Assembly: GCF_000519265.1 (NCBI RefSeq)
Contig: NZ_KI912608.1
Span: forward strand, 1,545,582 to 1,609,581
Source of the DNA: Desulfonatronum lacustre DSM 10312
Lineage (GTDB): Bacteria; Desulfobacterota; Desulfovibrionia; Desulfovibrionales; Desulfonatronaceae
Length of the DNA stretch: 64,000 nucleotides
Direction: 5' to 3'
This document shows positions 46,546-56,500 of the stretch, in pieces. A model generated the notes under the pieces. That model was not told the DNA's origin, ran no database searches, and worked only from the letters and a program-made list of their open reading frames with translations. Numbering within the stretch: position 1 is the first letter of the stretch; every line of letters begins with the position of its first letter. A program made the translations under genes and the position numbers.

Positions 46546-48108
46546 CTACGTCGAACCGGCCATCAACAAGCCGATGCGCTTCATCCGTTCCTGGTCGTCC
46601 ACCGGGAAGTCGTCCATGATTTTGCCCCTGAAGATCACGGCGATCCGGTCGGCCAGGGTTACGGCTTCGCGCAGGTCTCCGGTGACCAGGAGGATTCCGG
46701 CGTGTTCGCGGGCCTGGAGCAGTTGTTGCCAGACCTCTTCGGTGGAGGAGATGTCCAGGCCCTGGGTGGGCTGTTCGGCCACGATCAGCCGGGAAGCGCG
46801 GAAAAATTCCCGGGCCAAGACCAACTTTTGGAGGTTGCCGCCGGACAGCCGGCCGGCGAGCATGTCCGGACGTCCCGGTTGGACGTTGAATTCCGCGACC
46901 TTTTCGGCCACGGTTTCCCGGGCCAACTTGCGGCGCAGCCAGGGGCCCCGGCAAAAGCCCTGGCGGGTGGTCAGCAAAAAGTTGTCCGTGATGGTCATTT
47001 CCCGGCACACGGCCACTCCCAGACGATCCTCGGGAATGTAGCTCAAGGACTCCTTCCACGAAGGATTGGCGAAAAAGGACTTCCAGTCCGCGCCCAGAAT
47101 CTCCACCCGCCCGGCTCCCGGCGGCCGCAGTCCGGCCACGGTTTCCACCAGTTCCTTCTGGCCGTTGCCGGCCACCCCCACCAGGGCCATGATCTCGCCT
47201 TGGCGGACCACCAGGCTGACGTCGTCCAGGCGCGGGCCGGTGAGATGTTCGACCCGCAGAACGGGTTCTCCGGGCGTGCAGCATGGTTTGTCGATGTCCA
47301 GGGACACCGTGCGCCCGATCATCCGATTGGCCAACTCTTCCTTGGACTGGATTTCCTTCGCGTCCCAGTGCCCCATCAGTTCGCCGCGGCGCAGCACGGC
47401 CACCTCGTCGGCCACGGCGATGACCTCCTCCAGCTTGTGGCTGATGAAGATGATCGACTTGCCCTGCTTGGCCATGTTCCCCAGGGCTTCGAACAAGTGG
47501 GCGATTTCCACCGGGGTCAACACCGCGGTGGGTTCGTCGAAGATCAGGACCTGGCTTTGCCGGTAGAGCAGCTTGAGAATCTCCACCAGCTGCCGCTCGC
47601 CCATGGACAGTTCCCAGATCCCGGCCCCCGGATCAATGGGCAGGTTGAAACGCCGGGTCAGCTCGCCCACTTCGCGCTCCATGGCCTTGGGAGAGATCCA
47701 GAACCGCCTCTCCTGGCCCAGGAGCACGTTCTCGGCCACGGTCATCCGGTTCACCAGCATGAAGTTCTGATAGACCATGCCGATCCCCGCGGCGATGGAA
47801 TCCTTGGACGAATCAAAGCACATCTCTTCGCCGCGCAGAAATATCCGCCCGGCGTCCGGCTTGAGCCGTCCGGCCAGCATGCTCATCAAAGTGCTCTTCC
47901 CGGCCCCGTTTTCGCCCAGCAGGGCCAGAATCCGACCGGGCCGGATCTCGAAGCTGATGTCGTGGTTGGCCCGCACCGGGCCGAAGGACTTGGAAAGCCC
48001 TTCCAGGCGGATCAAGGGGACGTCGGATAAAGGACCGGCCGCCGAATCGGAAGGCGGATCGAGCGCCACGTCGGACAGTGCGCCAAGAGATGAGTCAACC
48101 TGGTTCAT
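46546..48108 (-). CDS. BMP-type ABC importer, double ATP-binding subunit
   Basis: Two ABC domains are fused in 520 residues. The first has LLGENGAGKSTLMSML, signature LSMGERQLVEI and Walker B VLIFDEPTAVLT. The second has a degenerate Walker A (LVGVAGNGQKELVE, no canonical GKS/T), signature LSGGNLQKLVLAREF and AEQPTQGLD. This one-active-site pattern is normal for sugar and nucleoside importers of the YufO/NupO type. The two permeases lie upstream, across a 236-bp gap filled by repeats, so it belongs to the same transport system. The N-terminus has a short Ser/Asp/Pro-rich extension. Confidence 0.92.
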   Translation of the reverse strand: MNQVDSSLGALSDVALDPPSDSAAGPLSDVPLIRLEGLSKSFGPVRANHDISFEIRPGRILALLGENGAGKSTLMSMLAGRLKPDAGRIFLRGEEMCFDSSKDSIAAGIGMVYQNFMLVNRMTVAENVLLGQERRFWISPKAMEREVGELTRRFNLPIDPGAGIWELSMGERQLVEILKLLYRQSQVLIFDEPTAVLTPVEIAHLFEALGNMAKQGKSIIFISHKLEEVIAVADEVAVLRRGELMGHWDAKEIQSKEELANRMIGRTVSLDIDKPCCTPGEPVLRVEHLTGPRLDDVSLVVRQGEIMALVGVAGNGQKELVETVAGLRPPGAGRVEILGADWKSFFANPSWKESLSYIPEDRLGVAVCREMTITDNFLLTTRQGFCRGPWLRRKLARETVAEKVAEFNVQPGRPDMLAGRLSGGNLQKLVLAREFFRASRLIVAEQPTQGLDISSTEEVWQQLLQAREHAGILLVTGDLREAVTLADRIAVIFRGKIMDDFPVDDQERMKRIGLLMAGST

Positions 48109-48142
48109 GCGCTAATCCTGGGATGAAGAAGTCCTTATCCTG

Positions 48143-48344
48143 CAGTTCGTTCAAAAACCCCAAGTGCAAGGAGCAAAAAAAAATCGTATTTGCTCAGCAC
48201 GTTTTGCGACCGCTCTTGTTCCGGCAATCGGGGGTCGGTATCGTTACGGTATCGAAACAGGAAGAGTTGAGAACGCATCCCAGCGTTTTCGATCCCGATC
48301 CCGATCCCGATTCCGATTCCTATTGGGAGTTTTTCAACGGACTG
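48143..48344. repeat. Composite repeat: family 1 nested in family 2
   Basis: The left end of family 2 (CAGTTCGTTCAAAAACCCCA, 48143-48162, then AGTGCAAGG) is followed by a family 1 copy at 48186-48321 (copy C: GCTCAGCACG, GGGGGTCGGTATCG, then GATCCCGATCCCGATTCC, with the right end missing). The right end of family 2 (TTGGGAGTTTTTCAACGGAC, then TG) closes it. The following base begins the stop codon of the permease (48345-48347). It splits the transporter operon. Confidence 0.8.
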
Positions 48345-49265
48345 CTACTCTTCGGGTTCCATGTTCACGCCCAAGGCCGCGGGCGCCTCGCCGCCGCGAC
48401 CGGTCATGGTCGAGGCGATGAGCACCAGGATGGTCAGGGCGTAGGGGAGCATCATCAGAATCGAGGAGGGGATGTCCGTGCCCATGGCCTGCAAGCGGAG
48501 CTGAAAGGCCATCACCCCGCCGAAGAGATAGGCCCCGAACACGGCCCGGCCCGGGCGCCAGAAGGAAAAGATGACCAGGGCCACGGCGATCCAGCCCCGG
48601 CCCGCGGTCAGCCCGTTGGTCCAGAGATGGATATAGGCCAGGGAGAGGTACGCTCCGCCAAGGCCCACCAGAAAGCCGCCCAGGGTCACCCCCAGCCAGC
48701 GCAGGCCGACCACGTTCAGCCCGGCCGTGGCCGCGGCCACGGGGTTCTCCCCCACGGAACGCAGGTGCAGGCCCAGCCGGGTATGCCGGAAAAAGGCCCA
48801 GATCAGCACCGGCAGGCCGAAGGACAGGTAAACCAGCACGTCATGGGAAAACAGGATCGGCCCCAGCACCGGAATGTCCGCCAGCACGGGCAGGGAAACC
48901 TTGGAAAAGCCGATTCCCTGGGTTCCCACCAGCGGCGTGCCCAGGTAGTTGGCCAGACCGACGCCGAAAATGGTCAGAGCCAGCCCGGAAACCACCTGGT
49001 TGCCCTGAAAGCCCAGGCAGACCAGGGCATGCACCGCGGCCAGCATCGAGGCGCAGAGTCCGCCCATCAGGAATCCCAGCCACGGGCTGCCCGTGGTCAG
49101 GCTGATCCAGAACGCGGACAACGCCCCGACCATCATCATCCCTTCCACGCCCAGATTGAGCACCCCGGACCTCTCCGTGATCATCTCGCCCAGGGTGGCG
49201 TAAAGAATCGGGGTCCCGGACTGCACGGCAGCGGCCAGCAGCGGAATGAGCAGTTCAATGGGCAT
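48345..49265 (-). CDS. BMP-type ABC importer, permease (YufQ/NupQ-like)
   Basis: The 306-residue protein is an inner-membrane permease of the BPD_transp_2 type. About eight to nine hydrophobic segments are seen, with the family sequence MITERSGVLNLGVEGMMMVGA near the N-terminus and GAYLSLAYIHLW and GRGWIAVALVIFSFWRPGRA near the C-terminus. It overlaps the other permease by 11 bases. Its stop directly abuts the composite repeat. It forms a heterodimeric channel with the permease upstream. Confidence 0.92.
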   Translation of the reverse strand: MPIELLIPLLAAAVQSGTPILYATLGEMITERSGVLNLGVEGMMMVGALSAFWISLTTGSPWLGFLMGGLCASMLAAVHALVCLGFQGNQVVSGLALTIFGVGLANYLGTPLVGTQGIGFSKVSLPVLADIPVLGPILFSHDVLVYLSFGLPVLIWAFFRHTRLGLHLRSVGENPVAAATAGLNVVGLRWLGVTLGGFLVGLGGAYLSLAYIHLWTNGLTAGRGWIAVALVIFSFWRPGRAVFGAYLFGGVMAFQLRLQAMGTDIPSSILMMLPYALTILVLIASTMTGRGGEAPAALGVNMEPEE

Positions 49266-50355
49266 GACTCCTCCCTCCCTTGCCGACGGCCTCGCCGGGC
49301 AGGTTCAGCCGCAACCGGTAGTGGTGAAAAAACTGCCCGGCCAGCACGGTAAGCAGCACCAAGCCTTCCAGAATGTGACCAAAGGCCGCCGGAACCCTCA
49401 GCTCCAACTGCAAGACTTCCACGCCCACCCGCAGCCCGGCCAGCAGGAACGCGGCCAGGGCCATGGGCCAGATCTTCAGCCGGGCCACCCAGGCCACCAC
49501 GATGGCCGTGTACCCATATCCCACCAGGATGCTGGGCTGCAGGCGGTGGGCCACGGCCGAGGTCTCCACGAACCCGGCCCAGCCGGCCATCATCCCGCAG
49601 ATGCCCATGACCAGGAAGACAAGAAACCCGTAGGGCATGAAGGCGTAGCGGGCCGCGGCCAGGCTCTCGCCGCTGGCCCGGATCTCATAGCCCAGCCGGG
49701 TCTTGTTCAGGAACAGCCAGGCCAGACCGCTGAGCACCACGCAGAGCACCAGGCCCCAGTGCAGCCGCGTCCCGCCGAGCATCCCGAGCTGGGCCGCGGC
49801 CGGGTATTCCATGGTCATGGGAAAGTTTCGGCCCGCCGGATCTTTCCAGGGCCCGTAGACCAGATAGTTCAAAAACAAAATCCCGATGTAATTGAGCATC
49901 AGGGTGGAGATGATCTCGTTGACCCCCAGCCGGACCTTGGTCAGGGCCGGAATCAGGGCCCACAAGGCTCCGGCCGTTCCGGCGCAAAGCATCATCAACG
50001 GCAGCAGCACCGGGGCGGGCAGATGGGGAAAGGTCAGCACGGCCCAGGCCGCCCCGATGGCCCCCAGGGCGAACTGGCCCTCGGCCCCGATGTTCCATAT
50101 CTGCATCCGGAAGGTGAAAGAAACCCCCAGCGCGCACAGGTAGATGGGAATGGCCTTGCGCAGGGAGTCTTCCAGGGACCAGACGCTGCCGAAACCGCCC
50201 TCCCAGAGCAGGGCCAGGGCACGCAGGGGAGCCACGCCCTGGACGGCCAGGGCCGCGCAGGCCAGGGCCAGGGACAACGCCAGGGCCGCGCAAAAAACAA
50301 GGACCGAACCCCATCCCAGGGGTTCGGTCCTTTTAACGACGCGAATCAGACGCAT
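49255..50355 (-). CDS. BMP-type ABC importer, permease (YufP/NupP-like)
   Basis: The 366-residue permease has eight or more membrane segments and the family signature FRMQIWNIGAEGQFALGAIGA, then IISTLMLNYIGIL and IRASGESLAAARYAFMPYG. It begins 60 bases after the substrate-binding protein gene and overlaps the second permease. With the next gene it forms the membrane channel of a nucleobase or nucleoside importer. Confidence 0.92.
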   Translation of the reverse strand: MRLIRVVKRTEPLGWGSVLVFCAALALSLALACAALAVQGVAPLRALALLWEGGFGSVWSLEDSLRKAIPIYLCALGVSFTFRMQIWNIGAEGQFALGAIGAAWAVLTFPHLPAPVLLPLMMLCAGTAGALWALIPALTKVRLGVNEIISTLMLNYIGILFLNYLVYGPWKDPAGRNFPMTMEYPAAAQLGMLGGTRLHWGLVLCVVLSGLAWLFLNKTRLGYEIRASGESLAAARYAFMPYGFLVFLVMGICGMMAGWAGFVETSAVAHRLQPSILVGYGYTAIVVAWVARLKIWPMALAAFLLAGLRVGVEVLQLELRVPAAFGHILEGLVLLTVLAGQFFHHYRLRLNLPGEAVGKGGRSHAH

Positions 50356-50415
50356 GCCGGCAACCAGTGCGTGTGGCGATGCGGATGGCGATACATGAGG
50401 TTCAACCGCGTTGCC

Positions 50416-51489
50416 CTACTGGGTGGAACCCACGACTCCGCGCACAAACCAATCCATGGACAGCATTTCCTCGTCCGTGGCCTGAACGCCTTCGGCGATC
50501 CGGACCTCGCCCTGCTGATCCAGTACCGGACCGACAAAGACATCCGTGGCGCCGGAGCGGATTTCTTCCTTCTTGGCCAGGACCTTGTCCTGAACGTCCT
50601 GGGGCACCATGGGACCGAAGGGCGCCAGGTCCACCAGGCCGTGATCCAATCCCCACCAAATAGACTCGCTGGTCCAGGTTCCGTCCTGGACCTGTTGGAC
50701 AACGGCCTTGTAGACTTCGGCCCAGTTCCAGACCGGGGCGGTCAGATGGGCCTTGGGCGCGAAGACGCTCATATCCGTGTTGTAGCCCACGGAGTAAACA
50801 CCCCGTTCTTCTGCCGCAACCTGAGGACCGGGAGAATCCTGATGCATGGCGATCACGTCCGCGCCCACGTCCAGCAGGCTGTTGGCCGCTTCCTTCTCCA
50901 GAGCCGGATCATACCAGGTGGAACTCCAGACCACGCGAACCTGGACGTCCGGATTCACGGCCTGGGCGCCCAGGGTGAAAGCGTTGATCCCGCGGATGAC
51001 CTCGGGAATGGGGAACGCGGCCACGTATCCCAGAATGTTGGACTTGGTCATGGACCCGGCCACCATGCCGGCGAGATAGCGCGGCTGATACATCCGCCCG
51101 AAGTAGGTGCCCACATTCTCGGCCTGCTTGTATCCGGAACAGTGCATGAACACCACGTCCGGATGCTGGGCCGCGACCTTGATCACGGAATCCATGAACC
51201 CGAAGCTGGTGGCGAAAATCAGGTTGTGCCCCCGTCGGGCCATTTGCGTCAGCACCCGCTCGGAATCCGGACCTTCGGACACGGACTCCACAAAGGTGGT
51301 CTCCACCCCGTCCAGGGCCTCAATGGCCATCCGGCCGTCGTCATGAGCCTTGGACCAGCCCGCGTCACCCACCGGCGAAACATAGATGAACCCGGCCTTG
51401 ATCTCCTTGGCCGCCACGGCACCAGGCCCCACCAGCAGGGCCAGGGCCACCAAAGCCGCCGTCACCATCCCAAACACGCCTCGCTTCAT
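50416..51489 (-). CDS. BMP-family periplasmic substrate-binding protein
   Basis: The ATG at 51489 has GGAGG upstream and starts a signal peptide, MKRGVFGMVTAALVALALLV...AVAA, cleaved by signal peptidase I; there is no lipobox. The mature 330-residue protein has the BMP fold: KAGFIYVSPVGDAGWSKAHDDGR, MARRGHNLIFATSFGFMDS, GYKQAENVGTYFGRMYQPRYLAG and ADVIAMHQDSPGP. The neighbouring xanthine phosphoribosyltransferase suggests that the ligand is a purine nucleobase or nucleoside; this is inference. Confidence 0.92.
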   Translation of the reverse strand: MKRGVFGMVTAALVALALLVGPGAVAAKEIKAGFIYVSPVGDAGWSKAHDDGRMAIEALDGVETTFVESVSEGPDSERVLTQMARRGHNLIFATSFGFMDSVIKVAAQHPDVVFMHCSGYKQAENVGTYFGRMYQPRYLAGMVAGSMTKSNILGYVAAFPIPEVIRGINAFTLGAQAVNPDVQVRVVWSSTWYDPALEKEAANSLLDVGADVIAMHQDSPGPQVAAEERGVYSVGYNTDMSVFAPKAHLTAPVWNWAEVYKAVVQQVQDGTWTSESIWWGLDHGLVDLAPFGPMVPQDVQDKVLAKKEEIRSGATDVFVGPVLDQQGEVRIAEGVQATDEEMLSMDWFVRGVVGSTQ

Positions 51490-51575
51490 ACTCGCATCCT
51501 CCAGACTTTCGGTTAAGGTTTTATGAGGGTTGTCGCGATTTTTCATTGCCGCCAAAGTGCCCGCGACATTTTGGA

Positions 51576-52067
51576 TCATTTCCCCCGCTGATCCGCCAAT
51601 GGCTCCACGAACCGGGCTTCGGAGTCCCAGGGAAAAAGAATCCAGGTATCCTGACTGACCTCGGTGATGAAGGTGTCCACCATGGGCCGCCCGGCCGGCT
51701 TGGCGTAGACCGTGGCGAAATGGGCCTCGGGCAGCATCTCCCGAACGATCTTGGCCGTGCGCCCGGTGTCCACCAGATCGTCGATGATCAGGGTCTTGGC
51801 CGCAACGTCCGGAGCCAGCGGCTGGAAGCGCTTCAGCACGGAGCACTGGCCCTGGTCCTGCCATGCGTAGCTGGACACGCAGACCGTATCGATGACCCGG
51901 ATCTCCAGTTCCCTGGCAATGACCGCCGCGGGCACCAGTCCACCCCGGGTGATGGCCACGATGCCCTGCCACGGACCCAGGTCCAGCAGTCGCCAGGCCA
52001 GGAGTTTGGAATCTCGATGCAATTGGTCCCAGGAAATGGGATGGAGTTTGTTGTATCGGTCTTTCAT
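51576..52067 (-). CDS. gpt: Xanthine (guanine) phosphoribosyltransferase, Gpt-like
   Basis: Gpt converts xanthine or guanine and PRPP to the nucleotide. The 163-residue protein carries [33 protein letters not shown], the PRPP loop [27 protein letters not shown] and DTWILFPWD, all as in enterobacterial Gpt. It lies 86 bases upstream of the BMP transporter genes on the same strand, so uptake and salvage are probably co-regulated. It starts [16 protein letters not shown]. Confidence 0.93.
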   Translation of the reverse strand: MKDRYNKLHPISWDQLHRDSKLLAWRLLDLGPWQGIVAITRGGLVPAAVIARELEIRVIDTVCVSSYAWQDQGQCSVLKRFQPLAPDVAAKTLIIDDLVDTGRTAKIVREMLPEAHFATVYAKPAGRPMVDTFITEVSQDTWILFPWDSEARFVEPLADQRGK

Positions 52068-52113
52068 GATGAAGGGGGTTGAAGGTTTTCGGTGTCCAAA
52101 TGGAAGGATTCCG

Positions 52114-52262
52114 GTATCTACTCAGCACATTTTGTGTCCGCTTTTGCTCCGGCTATCGGGGTCGGTATCGGAATCGAAACAGGAAGAGTTGAGAACGCAT
52201 CCCTTCGTTTTCGATGCCGACCCCGACCCCGGCAGCGACATTACGCTGTGTTGAGTAGTTAC
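52114..52262. repeat. Dispersed palindromic repeat, family 1, copy D
   Basis: About 149 bp from GTATCTACTCAGCAC to GTGTTGAGTAGTTAC, with mirrored inner arms (GGGGTCGGTATCGGAATCG / CGATGCCGACCCCGACCCC) around GAACGCATCCCTTCG. It lies between a small membrane protein gene and gpt. Confidence 0.87.
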
Positions 52263-52279
52263 AAAAAATACGCCGGGGA

Positions 52280-52570
52280 TCATCCCTTCGGCCCGTCCTT
52301 CGGATTATCCAGCCGTCTGATTTCGCAATCATACTCCCGTCGAGCCTGGAATTCCCGGTGTACGCCGGGACCGCCTTTTTCCGCGCCCATTTTATAGCGC
52401 ATCCATTTCCACCGAATCCACATGACCAGACCGGCGGTGATCACGAAGGCGATGAACACCAGGAAAAAAACCGCGCCGAGAAACACGCCCAGCACGGCCA
52501 AGGGGAGCAACAGTATCCAGCCCCACCAGGGAAAACGGGGCGACAGAAAGACAATGCGGCGATGATGCAT
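52280..52570 (-). CDS. Small membrane protein, unknown function
   Basis: The 96-residue product has a long hydrophobic stretch (WWGWILLLPLAVLGVFLGAV, then FFLVFIAFVITAGLVMW), enough for two membrane helices. A basic, soluble tail follows. There is a GGGGGAGG-like sequence upstream, though ribosome-binding spacing is loose. No family is recognised. The small size and the flanking repeats leave some doubt that it is a gene. Confidence 0.5.
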   Translation of the reverse strand: MHHRRIVFLSPRFPWWGWILLLPLAVLGVFLGAVFFLVFIAFVITAGLVMWIRWKWMRYKMGAEKGGPGVHREFQARREYDCEIRRLDNPKDGPKG

Positions 52571-52585
52571 GGGTGGGGGAGGATT

Positions 52586-52647
52586 TGATACGTGAGAGTT
52601 TGAACGCTTTAGGGCGACGCAGAAATTGAAAGTTTTTCAACGGACTG
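52586..52647. repeat. Family 2 repeat, right half, abutting the PilZ gene stop
   Basis: GATACGTGAGAGTTTGAACG and then the CGACGCAG, TTTTTCAACGG and ACTG segments match the centre and right arm of the full copy. The next bases are the TAG stop of the PilZ gene on the minus strand. Confidence 0.75.
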
Positions 52648-53013
52648 CTAAAACTTGCTCCACTCGGGACCGACTGGGACTTCAAGATGCTCTTGCAAGC
52701 GGTCGATTTCCGGCTGCTCCAGTACCAGGGGTTCAGTGAATTCGACGCCCCAACACGAACCTTCCCGGCGAACGATCCGCCCAACGACGCCTTGAAGCGC
52801 AAACCGCAAGCACTCCGGAACGGCCAGAAATTCGACCCGTTCGCCAACGGCTGCCCAATCATGTCGCCCTTCATTCTGGGAAAGATCCACCAGTACACCG
52901 ACCCGGCTGATATCGTAAACAATGGCCATGAACCGTCGCCCATCGGTCATGCGCAGAACGCTGAAATCCGGCTCTACGTCAACCCGGGGCGCATTGCGTT
53001 GCTCATCGTCCAT
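52648..53013 (-). CDS. PilZ-domain protein
   Basis: The 121-residue protein fits a single PilZ domain, the common cyclic-di-GMP receptor. It has Arg residues near the N-terminus (QRNAPRVDV, in place of RxxxR) and the D/N-x-S-x-x-G motif as YDISRVGVLVDL. The Arg spacing is not perfect, so binding is uncertain. It is on the same strand as, and downstream of, the pilus locus, which is headed by a cyclic-di-GMP riboswitch. Confidence 0.72.
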   Translation of the reverse strand: MDDEQRNAPRVDVEPDFSVLRMTDGRRFMAIVYDISRVGVLVDLSQNEGRHDWAAVGERVEFLAVPECLRFALQGVVGRIVRREGSCWGVEFTEPLVLEQPEIDRLQEHLEVPVGPEWSKF

Positions 53014-53236
53014 GGCCTGGTTATCCGGCTTGTAATTGTCTGGAAATCCAAAAAAATAGCGACTGGACGAGGGTAAAACCAGGGATGCCGCGCAAGCTCC
53101 GAAAGCTCCCGCCTGGCCGCCGCACCACTCAAAAGCCCGCCACCAGCCTGACGGCCCCTCGTACCCGGATCAGGTCCGAAAGGCAATGCCGACGCCGGGC
53201 CGCCAAATCAATGTGTTGATACTTCAACAAAGCCAC
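53014..53236. other. Gap with no supported gene between the PilZ gene and the DUF2442 remnant
   Basis: This GC-rich stretch of about 220 bases shows only a 35-codon minus-strand frame starting with GTG (ends LIRVRGAVRLVAGF) with no family I recognise. The base composition changes sharply at about 53220, where it becomes AT-rich towards pilY1. Confidence 0.5.
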
Positions 53237-53464
53237 CTACTTGATCGACACGGACAGCTCATACAATGTTTCAGGATCAATATCATAATTTCCTAGCAGG
53301 GTATTGTTCCGTAACGGACAAAGGCCCGTAAAAAAAATTTACTGGTCCTTGATTCTACTCCACGATTTTTGATCCAAGTACGGACTCATGTCAAAAAGTA
53401 TTTTCTCACCGTTTTCAAAAATCATTAGCATGCTGTACATGATTTGGATGAACACTGGAAACAT
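53237..53464 (-). pseudogene. DUF2442-like gene with an in-frame stop
   Basis: From an ATG at 53464 the minus strand reads MFPVFIQIMYSMLMI, then FENGEKILFDMSPYL, DQKSWSRIKDQ and a TAA at 53341-53339. The same frame continues as IFFTGLCPLRNNTLLG and NYDIDPETLYELSVSIK to a TAG at 53237. Both halves resemble DUF2442 (F.NGE...FD.SPYL and D.DPETLYELS). A single CAA-to-TAA change beside an A/T run would explain it. The family often accompanies DUF4160 in toxin-antitoxin-like pairs, but no partner is seen. It lies 90 bases beyond the pilY1 stop. Confidence 0.65.
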
Positions 53465-53554
53465 CTGAAAGAACCCAAGATTATCCTCATTAAAAAAATC
53501 CTAGCTCATATATCCAATATTCTTATTGATAATTTATTATATCAATAAAAAAAA

Positions 53555-56500
53555 CTATTCAACATCTATCATATGCCAACTTGATCGCCCACTACGTGTT
53601 GAATCAATAGGAAGATTAGGCTGATCAATTGAAATTATTTCACCAGTACTTGTCTGGATAAAAACTGTTGCCCCTTGCTGATCACCAAGATGCAAAGTTG
53701 GTGTAATTGTCATACCAGGTCCAAGGTCTTTTGTGAAATCGACGACATTTTTTTCACCATCACCTTCTCCAACAACAGACGAATTTGATTCACCAAAAAC
53801 ATTTTTAATCCATGGAGTACATGTCAAGTAATGTAAACTATACAACTTACTGCGTCCATCAGATGCACATATATTGTTATCAGGATCAGGGTGGTATGCG
53901 GAAAAATTGAGTAATCCACCTAGCAAAGAAGGCTGACCAATGACACGCTCACCGGCAGGAGAAAGTTCTCTATATGCGCCACTCACGTTTGACTTTGATA
54001 AAATTTCATTTTGCAGCCCATAAAATGTTGTTACACCAGATGGAAGGCAATTCGTAGAGCCGTCTGAACATAAAATCTCACCGTAAGATTCCGCACTGAC
54101 CTGAACATTGCTAACATTCAACAATGAAGATTTTGAAACTTGTGAAAAGTTGTACGCATTGCTTTGGGTCTGCTTCGGTTCCTGGATACAGTAGATGGAT
54201 TCAGTGGATACATCAAACTTGTCGGCCGCAGTCCAGAACTTTCCAGTGCCGAAATAGACCCAGACATTATCATCTTTCCAGCCAATGTTGGGCTCCCCGG
54301 TGACAGGCCTTCCGGCATCAAACATGGACTTGTACTCCCACTTGCTGGGGTCCGCGTCGCCTTCAACCTTCAATCGCTGCAAGCCTCCACCGATAGTCTG
54401 TCCCTGCTTTTCCGTGGTCCCGAAATAGAGAATATCGACGAAAAAGTCGAAGTCATAGTCCACGCTGACCATTCCGGTGGATATGAACGAGTTGTTGTTC
54501 GGAACCTCCTTTCTGCCGCTCTGGGTCGCTGAAGGGGCAAAGTCCGGGATGCGCAGATTGCTCCAATTGGCATGGCTCTGATTACCCAGGTAGTCCTCCA
54601 TGGGAACAACCGCCACCTTAGCCTTCTGTGTACTTTCAACGCTAATTTTGTCGCTGTCCGGGCCGGTACTGAGAACCAAAAACCATTTGACGACGCCGGA
54701 GCTATCTTTCACCGGGACAACCGTAGGGACGGATATTGTATATCCAAAGTTCACACATGGCTTATTCCCAGCGCATGATTGATTCCCCCTCTTGGTCGTT
54801 GTTTCCCCCAAGAGTACCGGGGGCTCGTTCGGCTCTGTGATATCCAACACGAAATATGATGAACTGAATTCGCGGCCCAGAACTGTATCTTCAAAGTACC
54901 CGCCCCCGAAACGCATACCACCGACAAGGATGGTACCCCACCCGCCGGGGTGTTTATCAGAAGGTGGAAAAATTTTTACATCGAAAACTCTGGGACGCAA
55001 GTCAACATAATACTGATGACTGTAGTTTGGCTGAGCCAAACAGCTCAAGTGGGGTAATAAATTGTACGGCACATAGGCCCACATCTCAGCACCCAGCGCT
55101 GGTCCACTATTGGCTAAAAAACCGCTACCTGTCTGATAAAATCCGGCATTTACAGCGTGAAGCATGCCGTCGTTGCCTCCAAAATAGGCCATCAATCTTC
55201 TGTCACGATATTTACGGTAGAATGCGCCGTATGTCGGATCGTTCCACAACAGGTCGTAGTTTTCCGCCGGAGCGCCCACCAATACCGGCGATGAATGGAT
55301 GACGTCACCAAGTCGCCAAGTTTTGTTGTTGAACTGTCGGCTACGCATACCGACCTGATCCTGACCGCGTAGCCATTTGATGGTGTCTTCGTCAAGATAT
55401 GGTATGTCCGCATGGTTTGTATGAATAAAAGGGATGACTTCATTGGCGTCGATCTTGCCATTGTTGTTCGCATCATTCCAGGTGAATATATAACGATACG
55501 CTGAATCAGAAGCATAGCTTCCTCTGTTGACAAGTTCATCCGTGAGATCGTTCACCCAATCTGATACAGCCCAAAGATAGGAAAGGTCGTCCAACTCTTT
55601 GATCGTTCCGCCATCGCACCCACCGTTGCTAGCATCTCCATCCACGCAAGCCTTGGTCCTCTTAGCGTCGGCATCGTAAAGGTAGACGACCTCCTTCCCG
55701 AGCTTGTCCCTTAAGCGGCCCTGAGTATCGACTAGAAGGGCGCGCACGTCGCCTGTCCAGGTGACCTCCTTGTCCGAAGTATCGAATCTGGAAGGCCAGA
55801 ACACGGCCTGCGTAATAATCCCCTCTCCCCTGCGGGAGGATGAAATGACCGATGCGGCGGCACCCGAGGCAATGCGAGTGAGCATTAGTTGAAATGCCCT
55901 GGCCAGTTGCTGCTCCAAGCGCAGAGGGTTGGCCACGTAGAAGTAGTGGTCCGGGACACCATCACCGGCCTGATCCCAGTTCACTGTCCCATCGGCGTTT
56001 GCTTCATAGCCGCCCCATTTGGCCGCATACCAAAGAGGATTTCTCAAAATACCGGAAGGATTCCCGGCAACAGTGAAGACTCTCGACCAAACAAGCCCCA
56101 AATCACTGACCTGTGTTGGCGTATCTCCCCCTACGGTAACGTCCTTGTCTTTTACTACAAGGTATGCTCCATCTTCTGTTGTTCCTGAAATGATAAAGCC
56201 AAGGACCTGATCAATGCCGCCTGCGGCATATTCAGAGGTGACGGTCACCTTGATTTGGTTATCGCCTATGGATTCAACCTCATATAATATGATTGCATCC
56301 ATGTCATGATCAGCGCCCTGCTCTACGTCCTCAAAATTAATTCGAAATTTTGCGTACGTAATCTCGTCGTTTTGATCGTATGTGATGCTATCCACGAAGA
56401 AATTAACTATCTGATTGGTTGGGCAAAACGCATTAGATGCGCAATTTGAAACATGCAATCCATCTGCATCCAGTGACAACGTACATTTTTGAGCGCAATT

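Noticed and set aside
53140-53220. Possible SRP RNA (TCAGGTCCGAAAGG) on plus or thiamin-type riboswitch (ACCTGATCCGGG) on minus
   Set aside because: The SRP 3' block AGCAGC and the thiamin aptamer blocks (CTGAGA and the second half of the thi box) are both missing. The likeness is limited to one short stretch.
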